Shown here: positions 1 through 8,703 of the stretch, piece by piece
Position numbering within the stretch: position 1 is the first letter of the stretch
How the letters are laid out: the number at the start of each line of letters is the position of its first letter
Assembly (NCBI GenBank): GCA_014383605.1
Contig: JACNHM010000353.1
Coordinates: 1 to 18,727, forward strand
DNA length: 18,727 bases
Source of the DNA: Chloroflexota bacterium
GTDB taxonomy: Bacteria > Chloroflexota > Anaerolineae > UBA3071
Reading direction: 5' to 3'
Position numbers and translations under genes: made by a program
The notes under the pieces: model-generated
Told to the model about the DNA's origin: nothing
The model's database searches: none
Seen by the model: only the letters and a program-made list of their open reading frames with translations

Positions 1-54
1 GAACGCACGTGAAGATGGTGTGGGCAACGGCAAGGTGATAAGGGGACAAAGAAA

Positions 55-486
55 ATGCCCGAAGAAATCCCCATCGTTCCTTTAGCCTCATCAGAGCGAG
101 AGGCCTTTGAGTGCTTTGAAACCTTGGCCGTCGAAGGAATCGTAGACGTGCGAGGTCAGCGTATAGAGGTTGACCTGGGTGATTATGTTCACGTGGTACA
201 CGACGAGGAAAGGATATTGTTCATCCCCTGGATATTGCCCACGATCACGGATCCAACTCAGATCATCAGCATACGTCGGCGGAAGCGGGGCAAGCGTATA
301 ACTGTTGACCACTACGTGAGACGATTGCGGGAAAGCGAAGATGACGCAGAGGGGAGTTTGTTCGTGGTAGTGGTGGAGCGGACACCTTGGGGATTGCGGT
401 TGCGCACCTGGCTATCTCCAGTCTTGCAGGAGGAGTATGTTGAGAAGCTGCGCGCAAAAGGAGAGGTGATATGGAGAGCAGGATAA
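55..486 (+). CDS. Unknown small protein; possible BECR-fold (PBECR-like) nuclease/toxin
   Basis: This encodes 143 residues, mixed alpha/beta, with no signal peptide or membrane segment. I do not firmly recognise it. The second half has a basic stretch (IRRRKRGKRITVDHYVRR, around residues 73-90) followed by a hydrophobic strand FVVVVERTPWGLRLRTWLSP (around 103-122). That order (DP-x-I, basic region, then a VVVV strand and a G-LRT strand) loosely resembles phage-type barnase/EndoU/colicin/RelE-fold nucleases, so a toxin role is possible but only inferred. The ATG lacks a strong ribosome site (ataaggggac lies upstream). Its stop lies inside the next gene, a 16-nt overlap that implies co-translation. 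It is visibly less GC-rich than the housekeeping genes to the right, which fits mobile or accessory cargo. Confidence 0.6.
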   Translation: MPEEIPIVPLASSEREAFECFETLAVEGIVDVRGQRIEVDLGDYVHVVHDEERILFIPWILPTITDPTQIISIRRRKRGKRITVDHYVRRLRESEDDAEGSLFVVVVERTPWGLRLRTWLSPVLQEEYVEKLRAKGEVIWRAG

Positions 487-887
487 CGGTAATGCCTCTG
501 AGAGCGACGTACAATCGCGACCTGGATACGTTGTACCTATCGTCGCCGGAGTGCACAGGGCGCTGGATGGATTCATGGGATGGCATCTTCTTCTTCACTA
601 AGTACAACCACCGTGAAGATGAAATCCCACGGGGTTTTGAGATCCACTTCTTCTCTGAGGTCTGGAATGATAGAGAAGTCATTCCGCCCCTCACCGAGAT
701 GCGTTTTGATGTGATAGGGACAAGTCTCAGAGAGGTGTCCCTTGATGAGGTGCTTCGCTGGGCGTATCAGCGCTACGTTGCTGCGAGAAGGCCCAGGGAG
801 GAACGCGAACCCAGGACGGCGCGACCGGTGCTTGAACGGGCACTGGCCGAGGGCAGGGTAGAATACACCAGTGCCGAAAACGGCTGA
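471..887 (+). CDS. Unknown small protein, partner of the preceding gene; weak DUF2283-like start
   Basis: This encodes 138 residues. A strong ribosome site (aaggagaggtg, 458-468) sits just before the ATG, inside the 3' end of the upstream gene, so the two genes are translationally coupled. The N-terminal stretch TYNRDLDTLYLSSP (around residues 13-26) recalls the YD-x-x-x-D-x-LYI strand of DUF2283-type proteins, often found in TA-like pairs, but the remainder does not match what I know of that short family. The middle is rich in aromatic and acidic residues (WMDSWDGIFFFTKYN). The C-terminal 30 residues are highly charged and probably disordered (RRPREEREPRTARP). By arrangement it may be the antitoxin or immunity partner of the first gene. 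That is inference from context, not from a recognised domain. Confidence 0.6.
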   Translation: MESRITVMPLRATYNRDLDTLYLSSPECTGRWMDSWDGIFFFTKYNHREDEIPRGFEIHFFSEVWNDREVIPPLTEMRFDVIGTSLREVSLDEVLRWAYQRYVAARRPREEREPRTARPVLERALAEGRVEYTSAENG

Positions 888-898
888 TAGGAGAGAGC

Positions 899-949
899 AT
901 GCCTGAAGCGCCTCGTTATTTGAAAAGTATTGGATTTAAGAGTGAGTAG
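899..949 (+). pseudogene. 16-codon ORF with good ribosome site; possible gene remnant or leader peptide
   Basis: An ATG at 899 is preceded at proper spacing by GGAGAG (890-895). It reads MPEAPRYLKSIGFKSE and then TAG. It lies in the gap between the unknown pair and the nucleotidyltransferase gene and overlaps the latter's apparent TTG start in another frame. The good ribosome site with almost no coding capacity suggests either the decayed 5' end of a lost gene or a short translated leader that feeds ribosomes to the nucleotidyltransferase. I cannot separate these possibilities. Confidence 0.3.
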
Positions 950-1421
950 CACGAGCAAGAAAGTCAAGCTAACAGAATTGGCCGAACTGTTCGCCGCGGA
1001 GCCGGTGGACGTGGTCTATCTCTTCGGCTCGCAAGCACGAGGCGACACGGGGCCGTTGAGCGACGTGGATGTGGCGCTGTTGCTACGGCCGGGAGTGAGC
1101 CGCAAGGCCGCGTTTGACCTGCGGCTGCGGATGATGGCCGCGCTCGGCCGCCTGTTCGACACAGACGAGATTGACGTCGTCGTGCTGAACGATGCGCCGC
1201 TGCTGTTGCAGCACCGCGTCCTGCGGGACGGCAAAGTGCTCTTCTGTCGCCATGAGCTGCGCCGCGTCCGCTACGAAGCGCGCGCCATATCGAAGTACCT
1301 GGACTTTCAGCACCTGGAAAACATCTACAACCGGGCGCTGCTGGCGCGGCTGGCACGAGGAGGTTTAGGTGAAAGAGCTAGACTTGGAAGGCATCACAGC
1401 GCGGCTGCGGAAGTTGGATGA
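930..1421 (+). CDS. mntA: MntA-type minimal nucleotidyltransferase (antitoxin of a type VII TA pair)
   Basis: This is a minimal nucleotidyltransferase of the DNA polymerase-beta superfamily. The signature GSQARGDTGPLSDVD (residues 33-47) supplies the GS-x-ARG nucleotide loop and the two metal-binding aspartates D45 and D47. The third acidic residue is D82 in DEIDVVVL. In characterised HepT/MntA pairs this protein adenylylates a tyrosine of the HEPN toxin and so silences it; that role is family knowledge. The family match and the adjacent HEPN gene make the assignment good. The start is uncertain: TTG at 930, or GTG at 942 (residue 5) just after the short ORF. The last 53 nt overlap the toxin gene, so the C-terminal tail (residues from about 147, ERARLGRHH) may be an extension set by the overlap. 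Confidence 0.88.
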   Translation: MDLRVSSTSKKVKLTELAELFAAEPVDVVYLFGSQARGDTGPLSDVDVALLLRPGVSRKAAFDLRLRMMAALGRLFDTDEIDVVVLNDAPLLLQHRVLRDGKVLFCRHELRRVRYEARAISKYLDFQHLENIYNRALLARLARGGLGERARLGRHHSAAAEVG

Positions 1422-1830
1422 GTACGACGGCTACCTGAAACAGCTTCAGGAACTGTCTGAACTAGATTTTGTTGGCGACTTTCGGCTTTTTGGCTCGGCG
1501 GAGCGTTACTTGCAGCTTTCCATCGAGTGTCTGCTGGACATCGGGCAGATGATCATCGCCGGCCTGGGCCTGCCCAAGCCAGAAAAGCATCAGGAGGTGA
1601 TTGACATCCTGGCCGGTGCGGAGATCATCTCTCACGACCTGGCTGCACGGCTTGAAGGAGCTGGCGGGTTTCGGAACATCTTGGTGCACGATTACCTGGA
1701 TATTGACCGCCACATCGTCTACCGAACACTCCAGGACGATCTGGATGACATCCGAGACTTTGCTGCGGCAGTGGCGAAGTTTGTGAGTGAGATGTCAGCA
1801 GACGTAGAAGAAGGGAGGAAGTTTGGGTGA
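1369..1830 (+). CDS. hepT: HepT-like HEPN-domain RNase toxin (DUF86 family)
   Basis: This encodes 153 residues and is predicted mostly helical. The defining HEPN motif R-x4-H-x-Y is present as RNILVHDY (R102, H107, Y109). R and H form the RNase site, and the tyrosine is the residue modified by MntA in studied pairs. The upstream helix with E/D-rich RYLQLSIECLLDIGQMI (around 46-62) also fits DUF86. It starts at GTG 1369 with a strong AGGAGG (1358-1363) located inside mntA, a 53-nt overlap, giving antitoxin-first order and coupled translation. The expected role is a toxin that cleaves tRNA or mRNA, held inactive by the neighbour. The C-terminal tail (SADVEEGRKFG) is charged. All expected active residues are intact, so it is probably functional. 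Confidence 0.88.
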   Translation: MKELDLEGITARLRKLDEYDGYLKQLQELSELDFVGDFRLFGSAERYLQLSIECLLDIGQMIIAGLGLPKPEKHQEVIDILAGAEIISHDLAARLEGAGGFRNILVHDYLDIDRHIVYRTLQDDLDDIRDFAAAVAKFVSEMSADVEEGRKFG

Positions 1831-1886
1831 AAGAACTGGACGCGAACGATCAGCAGGAGGATACGAATGGTAGTGAAAATGGTTGA
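1827..1886 (+). pseudogene. 19-residue ORF repeating the hepT start region; possible decayed duplicate
   Basis: A GTG at 1827 overlaps the hepT stop (GTGA) and has GGGAGG upstream (1813-1818). It reads MKELDANDQQEDTNGSENG and stops. Its first codons, GTGAAAGAACTGGAC, differ at only two of 15 positions from the hepT start at 1369 (GTGAAAGAGCTAGAC), and both are preceded by GGAGG and a T/G-rich spacer. This could be a remnant of a second hepT-like 5' end, a short translated linker to the next gene at 1867, or chance similarity. Confidence 0.3.
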
Positions 1887-2241
1887 GGACAGAACGCTAT
1901 TGCTGGCAGAGATGCCGTTTGTGGCCGTGGAAAGCGGGGCTGAACTGGTATACGGTCAGCCAGATCAAAAAGATCTGCGGCAGGAGCTCGAAGCCCTGAT
2001 GCAAGCCATCCTCACCCACAAAGCCTTCGCCAGACTGTCATCTACGGAACGGGTTGCCTTCCAGAGCGACTACACCTTCGGGCTGATGCATTTGCTACGC
2101 ACTGGAGATTGCCAATTCATGTTCGATGAGATGGAGGAGTGGTTCGAGTATCTGGAAGAACTGGCGGATTATGACGAGTTTCAGAGTGATATGCAGAAAC
2201 AGGGAATAGATCTCAACGCTCTGGAGCTGGCGGATGTATGA
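1867..2241 (+). CDS. Unknown acidic small protein, probable antitoxin partner of the RelE-type toxin
   Basis: This encodes 124 residues with no domain I recognise. The start is well supported: AGGAGG at 1855-1860, six bases before the ATG. The protein is acidic and probably helical, with ELEALMQAILTHKAF (around residues 40-54) and a very acidic segment FDEMEEWFEYLEELADYDEF (around 85-104). No ribbon-helix-helix or Phd/YefM DNA-binding pattern is evident, unlike common RelE partners. Its last 8 nt overlap the RelE-type toxin gene, the usual antitoxin-toxin arrangement, so antitoxin is the best guess by context. If true, the family would be a non-canonical RelE/ParE antitoxin. An alternative is that it is an unrelated small protein in the same transcript. 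Confidence 0.65.
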   Translation: MVVKMVEDRTLLLAEMPFVAVESGAELVYGQPDQKDLRQELEALMQAILTHKAFARLSSTERVAFQSDYTFGLMHLLRTGDCQFMFDEMEEWFEYLEELADYDEFQSDMQKQGIDLNALELADV

Positions 2242-2511
2242 GATCGTCCCCAGTCCCAAGTTCAAACGCGAGCTCAAGAAGCTGCCGCCAGAGGTGCAAC
2301 GCCTGGTGACGGAACTGGGAGAAGCTCAGAGGGCCAATCCCTTCCCAGAAGGATATGACATCAGGAAGATGAAAGGTGAGCGCCATCTTTGGCGTATCCG
2401 CCTGAACACTGAGTACGGCAGCTACCGTTACGTTTTCCTCTTCAGTCGCCGAGAGCGGTTGATCATCCAGAAGAGCATTCGCTTGAGAAAGGACGTTTAC
2501 AGAAAGCGAGT

Positions 2512-2515
<4 letters not shown>
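2234..2515 (+). CDS. RelE/ParE-family mRNA interferase toxin
   Basis: This encodes 93 residues, the usual size for the family. It opens with YEIVPSPKFKRELKKLP, the beta strand plus basic helix typical of RelE/ParE toxins. It continues with MKGERHLWRIRLNTEYGSYRYVFLF (around residues 48-72), the central W-R-I-R / Y-R-x-x-F sheet that forms the active face, and ends with a basic strand IIQKSIRLRKDVYRK. In the RelE branch such proteins cut mRNA in the ribosomal A site; in the ParE branch they poison gyrase. Sequence alone does not decide which applies here. The gene overlaps its presumed antitoxin by 8 nt, and its stop overlaps the topA start (ATGA), so toxin and topoisomerase I would be translated from one message. 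Confidence 0.85.
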
Positions 2516-4980
<2,465 letters not shown>

Positions 4981-4984
4981 AGAA

Positions 4985-5049
4985 GGAAACTGAGGGGGCT
5001 GGACGAGTTTCCCTCAGACCCTTTAGACCCATCAGACCCGTCAGACTCG
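4985..5049 (+). repeat. Stem-loop plus four 9-bp tandem units (TCAGACCCN) between topA and xerC
   Basis: GGAAACT (4985-4991) pairs with AGTTTCC (5006-5012); an alternative pairing is CTGAGGG with CCCTCAG. Directly after it are four consecutive 9-bp units: TCAGACCCT, TTAGACCCA, TCAGACCCG and TCAGACTCG (5014-5049). No T-run follows, so an intrinsic terminator is doubtful. The block fills almost the whole gap and ends right at the recombinase start. Confidence 0.6.
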
Positions 5050-5056
5050 AGTGCTC

Positions 5057-5992
5057 ATGCAGAAGCATCTCAAGCGTTTTGTCACTCATCTAGTGGCTGA
5101 AAAGAACGCCTCGCCCTACACGGTGCGAAACTATCGGCGGGAGATCGAGGAGTTCGCCGAGTTCGCTCGGGGCCAGGGAGTAACGGCCTGGGAAGCTGTT
5201 GACCTGCCGCTGCTGCGCCGCTGGCTGGCCTGGCTGACAGAACAAGGCTTCGCCAAAGCCAGCATCGCCCGCCGCGTGTCCGAGCTGCGCAGCTTCTACC
5301 GCTACCTGCGGCGAGAGGAGCTAGTGGAAACGAATCCCGTAGCGGGACTTTCGTCGCCCAAGGTGCCCAAGCGATTGCCCCGCTACCTGAACGTGCAGGA
5401 GGCGGTGGCGCTGCTCACTGCTCCGGACACATCCACTCCCCAGGGGTTGCGGGATAGGGCTATCCTGGAACTGCTCTACGGGGCGGGCCTGCGAGTCGGT
5501 GAATTGGCGAGCCTGGACATCGGTCACCTGGATCTGCGCCAGAGCGAATTGCGGGTGCTGGGCAAAGGGGACAAGGAGCGAGTGGCGCTGATGGGCGAGC
5601 CAGCCCGGGCCGCGCTGGCCCACTACCTGGCCGAGGGCAGACCGCATCTGGCCACGGAAACGTCCAGCCGAGCCCTCTTCCTCAACCGCTTCGGCGGGCG
5701 GCTTTCGACGGTGAGCGTGACCAACATCCTGCACAAGTACCGCAAGCTGGCCGGTATCGAGCGGCGGGTTACACCGCACGTGCTGCGCCATTCCTTTGCC
5801 ACCCATCTGCTGGATGGCGGCGCCGACCTGCGGACGGTGCAGGAACTCCTGGGACACGAGAACCTGGTCACCACGCAGATCTACACGCACGTGAGCCAGG
5901 AACAGGCGCGAAAAGTGTACCTGCGCACTCATCCAAGGGCAGGGGAAGATGAAAACAAGGGAAAGGAGGGAAACGAGGGAAACGAGGGGTAA
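5057..5992 (+). CDS. xerC: Tyrosine recombinase XerC/XerD-like
   Basis: This is a site-specific tyrosine recombinase of the Xer type, expected to resolve chromosome dimers at a dif site. Counting from ATG 5057 it has 311 residues. An N-terminal SAM-like core-binding domain spans about 1-90 (KNASPYTVRNYRREIEEF). The catalytic domain contains R146 (GAGLRVGEL), K170 (GKGDKER), H241-x2-R244 (HVLRHSFATHLL), H267 (LLGHENLVTT) and the nucleophile Y276 (QIYTHVS). All six are intact. The start is GTG 5051 or ATG 5057; neither has a clear ribosome site because the upstream DNA is repeat. The last 13 residues (ENKGKEGNEGNEG) are not part of the family fold; they are translated from a 9-bp repeat array. 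XerC versus XerD cannot be decided here. Confidence 0.93.
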   Translation: MQKHLKRFVTHLVAEKNASPYTVRNYRREIEEFAEFARGQGVTAWEAVDLPLLRRWLAWLTEQGFAKASIARRVSELRSFYRYLRREELVETNPVAGLSSPKVPKRLPRYLNVQEAVALLTAPDTSTPQGLRDRAILELLYGAGLRVGELASLDIGHLDLRQSELRVLGKGDKERVALMGEPARAALAHYLAEGRPHLATETSSRALFLNRFGGRLSTVSVTNILHKYRKLAGIERRVTPHVLRHSFATHLLDGGADLRTVQELLGHENLVTTQIYTHVSQEQARKVYLRTHPRAGEDENKGKEGNEGNEG

Positions 5993-6043
5993 ACCCCGCT
6001 TACCCTCACTTCCTTCATATTTTTCTTTCCCGCCCTCCTTTCC
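5960..6043 (+). repeat. 9-bp repeat array (GGAAACGAG type) forming an 11-bp inverted repeat
   Basis: Units GGAAAGGAG, GGAAACGAG and GGAAACGAG run from 5960 to 5986 and supply the end of the recombinase coding region. The left arm GGAAAGGAGGG (5960-5970) is perfectly complementary to CCCTCCTTTCC (6033-6043), with the xerC stop inside the loop. The same 9-bp unit occurs at 17961-17987. It could fold as a transcript hairpin between xerC and the peptidase gene. The loop is long (62 nt), so a terminator function is uncertain. Confidence 0.6.
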
Positions 6044-6060
6044 TTCAATCGAGGTGACGA

Positions 6061-7143
6061 ATGCGACTCAGCAAACTACGTCAAATCCTGACAGAGAATG
6101 ATTTGGATGCTTTCCTCGTCTCCGATGTCACGAACGAGCGCTACCTGGCGGGCTTCATAGGCTCGCCGGGCGATGCCTGGCTGTTGATTTCCCAGGACCT
6201 GGCCCTGATCGCCACGGACTCCCGCTACTGGGAACAGGTGGAGCGGGAATGTCCCGATTTCGAGCTGGTGAAGATCACCGCCAAATTCGACGACGTGTTG
6301 CCTGAGGTATTACAGCGCCTTGGAGGCAAACGCATCGGCTACGAAGCAGACCACGTCACCGTGGCCCAGTACGACCGTTGGATGAAACCGTTTGGCGAGG
6401 TCGAATGGGTGGCCACCGATGAGTGGGTGAAGAAGCTGCGGGCGGTGAAGGATGCCGAGGAGATTGAGTTGATGCGCAAGGCGGTGGCCCTGGCCGACGA
6501 GGCCTTGGCCCATGGCTTGCAACACATCCGCCCCGGCATGACCGAGCAGGAGCTGGCCTGGATCATGGAAACCTACATGCGCACGCACGGGGCGGAGAAG
6601 ATCTCCTTTGACCTCATCGTCGGCGGCGGCCCCAACGGGGCGATGGCCCATTACCGGGCGGCAGATGTGCCGCTGCAAGCGGGGCAGCCCATCGTCATTG
6701 ACATGGGGGCTAAGCTGGACGGCTACTGCTCGGACCTCACCCGCACGGTCTGCCTGGGCGAACCGGCGGAGCCCGAACGGTTCTGGGAGGTGTACAACAC
6801 CGTGCTGGCGGCGCAGGAGAAGGCCGAGGCGGAGATCCGGGCCGACATGACCGGCATTGAGGCTGACGCCATCGCCCGCCAGGTGATCGCCGACGCTGGC
6901 TATGGCGAGCAGTTCGGCCACGGCCTGGGCCACGGCGTGGGCCTGGAAGTGCACGAAAAGCCGCGCGCGAGCTACATCTCCCCGGACACGCTGGCCGCAG
7001 GCAACCTGATCACGGTGGAACCGGGCATCTACATCACCGGCTGGGGCGGCGTGCGCATCGAGGACATCGTCCTGGTCACGGCAGATGGCGTCGAGGTGTT
7101 GACCCAGTCGCCCAAGGAGCCGATCATCTACGGCGACTGGTAG
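6061..7143 (+). CDS. Xaa-Pro peptidase, M24 family (PepQ/PepP-like)
   Basis: Metallopeptidase of the pita-bread fold, 360 residues, acting on X-Pro bonds in the cytoplasm. The N-terminal creatinase-like domain covers about 1-125. The catalytic domain has the complete dimetal ligand set D214 and D225 (DMGAKLDGYCSD), H291 (HGLGHGVGLEVHE), E320 (VEPGIYI) and E334 (RIEDIV). The spacings (11, 66, 29, 14) match archaeal/bacterial prolidase-type enzymes. The start is ATG 6061 with GAGGTGA (6051-6057). It lies 68 nt after xerC across a repeat hairpin, so it may be in the same transcript or have its own. Aminopeptidase P versus prolidase specificity is not clear from sequence. In many bacteria this gene sits beside efp, but no efp is in view. 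Confidence 0.93.
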   Translation: MRLSKLRQILTENDLDAFLVSDVTNERYLAGFIGSPGDAWLLISQDLALIATDSRYWEQVERECPDFELVKITAKFDDVLPEVLQRLGGKRIGYEADHVTVAQYDRWMKPFGEVEWVATDEWVKKLRAVKDAEEIELMRKAVALADEALAHGLQHIRPGMTEQELAWIMETYMRTHGAEKISFDLIVGGGPNGAMAHYRAADVPLQAGQPIVIDMGAKLDGYCSDLTRTVCLGEPAEPERFWEVYNTVLAAQEKAEAEIRADMTGIEADAIARQVIADAGYGEQFGHGLGHGVGLEVHEKPRASYISPDTLAAGNLITVEPGIYITGWGGVRIEDIVLVTADGVEVLTQSPKEPIIYGDW

Positions 7144-7163
7144 TTGGTTCGATCCGGCAACCT

Positions 7164-7183
7164 GCGGCCCGGCAGTGGGCCGC
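7164..7183 (+). other. Perfect 7-bp GC stem-loop after the peptidase gene
   Basis: GCGGCCC (7164-7170), loop GGCAGT, GGGCCGC (7177-7183). It lies in the 86-nt gap between the peptidase stop and the next gene. The stem is stable but no T-run follows, so it may be a transcript-end protector, an attenuator or a weak terminator. Confidence 0.45.
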
Positions 7184-7229
7184 TCACGGTGATCGCAAGA
7201 AGCGAAGCATCGCGAAAGGAGTGGAGAAG

Positions 7230-8294
7230 ATGAACGACTGGAAAACCCGAAACAACCCTCCCTGGTCAGCGGCACCGCTCGTCGCCTTGCTGATCGGCCT
7301 GATCCTCGGCGTGCTGATCGCCTGGCAATTCTGGCCCGTGCACTGGATTCAGTGCGATCCCATTGATCTACGGCAGGAGGCGCGGGAAGAATACCTGCTC
7401 ATGGTCGCCAACGACTACGCCGTCACCCGCGACGCCAGCGTCGCCCTGGAGCGGTTGGCATCGTGGGATCCTCTGTCCGAAGCCGGCCGCGAGATTCGGG
7501 AATTGGCCGACTACCGGCGAGCACAGGGCCAGTTGGACGTGGCGCAGCGACTGGATGCGCTGGCCAATGGCTTGCCCTTGCCCGCGGCCGAGACGCAGCC
7601 AGCAACTGACGGCATACAGTCCTTCATCTACGCCATCGTGGGGCTGGTGGTGATCGCCTGTATACTGTTGGCCAGATGGCTGCTCGCGCTCAGGCGTTCC
7701 CTTCCAGAGGACCGGCTGAGAGAAGAAACGAGGGTCGCAGCCGAGCCATCATCAGGGCTAGAGCTAGAGGAAGAGGAGGAGTTCGCACCGCCCAGAGGGC
7801 GAGAGCGCCCCTCCCTCTGGCCAAAGCGGCAAACGAAGGCTGAAACCACACGCCCACTCCCGTGGGATTTCGAAGCCGTCTACGCAGGCGAGGGGGCAGA
7901 GTTCGACCGCACCTTCATCATTGAGGATAAGGACACGAACGAGTACTTCGGTGAGTGTGGTGTGGGGGCCGCCGCCTTCGCGGGCGAAGACACGGAACTC
8001 GTCAACGCACTGGAAGTCTGGCTGTTCGACAAAAGCGATATCCGCTCCGAGGCCAAGGTGCTGATGAGCCAGTACGCCTACAACAACGAGGACACACGAG
8101 AGGAACTGGCAAGCAAGGGAGAACTCGTGCTGGCCAGGCCAGGAGCGACGTTCTCGCTGCTGGGGCACCGCCTGCAAGCCGATGGAAGGATCGAAGACGT
8201 GCAATACCTGGCCGGAGGGCCACCGGAGAGCAGATTCGCTCGCCTGTCCATACGACTGCAAGTCAGCCGACGGGAGAGCAGTGCAAGCGAGTAA
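7230..8294 (+). CDS. Unknown two-TM membrane protein with acidic linker and C-terminal cytoplasmic domain
   Basis: This encodes 354 residues from ATG 7230, chosen over GTG 7221 because AAAGGAG (7215-7221) is at ideal spacing for the ATG. TM1 is about 15-36 (PLVALLIGLILGVLIAW) and TM2 about 131-154 (FIYAIVGLVVIACILLARW). Between them is a helical, probably external domain of about 95 residues with repeated ALERLAS/RLDALAN patterns. After TM2 comes a charged linker with an acidic cluster (LELEEEEEF), then a C-terminal domain of about 150 residues (FDRTFIIEDKDTNEYFGECG onward) ending in RLSIRLQVSRR. I do not recognise the family. Its place before rbfA is where infB or ylxP would usually be. Co-conservation with rbfA would suggest a membrane-associated link to translation or stress, but that is speculation. 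Confidence 0.8.
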   Translation: MNDWKTRNNPPWSAAPLVALLIGLILGVLIAWQFWPVHWIQCDPIDLRQEAREEYLLMVANDYAVTRDASVALERLASWDPLSEAGREIRELADYRRAQGQLDVAQRLDALANGLPLPAAETQPATDGIQSFIYAIVGLVVIACILLARWLLALRRSLPEDRLREETRVAAEPSSGLELEEEEEFAPPRGRERPSLWPKRQTKAETTRPLPWDFEAVYAGEGAEFDRTFIIEDKDTNEYFGECGVGAAAFAGEDTELVNALEVWLFDKSDIRSEAKVLMSQYAYNNEDTREELASKGELVLARPGATFSLLGHRLQADGRIEDVQYLAGGPPESRFARLSIRLQVSRRESSASE

Positions 8295-8360
8295 TCCAAT
8301 CTCTGACGCGCAACGTCTCCGGCTTTCTCAGCCAAGTCAGCCGAGTGAGGAACCACTGCC

Positions 8361-8702
8361 ATGACCAGCCGACGACAGCGCCGCGTGACTGAATTACTGT
8401 TAGAGGAAATTAGCCTGATCGCGCAAGACCTGAACGATCCCCGCCTGGCCTTCGTCAGCGTGACCGACGTCGAGGTCAGTCCCGACCTGCGCCACGCTCA
8501 CGTGTTCATCAGTCACATGGGGGAGACAGAGGAGAAACCGCTGGTGCTGAAAGCCCTGGAGCACGCGACCAGCTATCTCCGGCGTGAGCTGGCCTTGCGG
8601 GGAATACTGCGCTACGTGCCCGAGTTGAGCTTTCACTGGGACACCAGCCTGGAACAGGGAGAGCGCATTGATCAGTTGCTGCAGGAGATAGGTCTGGGAT
8701 AG
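8361..8702 (+). CDS. rbfA: Ribosome-binding factor A
   Basis: 30S maturation factor that binds the 5' region of 16S rRNA during cold or late assembly. It has 113 residues, the usual length. The N-terminal SRRQRRVTELLLEEISLIAQ helix, then LNDPRLAFVSVTDVEVSPDLRHAHVFIS (around residues 25-52), is the KH-like core with the hallmark VSPDLRHA turn. ELALRGILRYVPELSFHWDTSLEQGERIDQLL is the C-terminal half. The ATG has GTGAGGAA upstream (8344-8351). It is followed one base later by the nrnA ATG, so the two are coupled. infB and nusA, the usual upstream neighbours, are absent here. Confidence 0.96.
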   Translation: MTSRRQRRVTELLLEEISLIAQDLNDPRLAFVSVTDVEVSPDLRHAHVFISHMGETEEKPLVLKALEHATSYLRRELALRGILRYVPELSFHWDTSLEQGERIDQLLQEIGLG

Positions 8703-8703
8703 C

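Noticed and set aside
5014..5049. Possible CRISPR array
   Set aside because: The units are contiguous 9-bp tandem repeats without spacers, and no cas genes are near. The same applies to the other repeat blocks.
5057..5992. Recombinase as integrase of a mobile element carrying the TA genes
   Set aside because: The protein is Xer-like in length and motifs, sits in a housekeeping run, and no att-like direct repeats or phage genes were found in the window.
7144..7229. tRNA or riboswitch in the gap after the peptidase
   Set aside because: Only one simple hairpin is seen. There is no cloverleaf, CCA end or conserved riboswitch core. The gap before ribF likewise is too short for an FMN riboswitch.
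6310..7275. 321-codon open frame on the - strand
   Set aside because: Antisense to the M24 peptidase with all metal ligands. No recognisable protein features.
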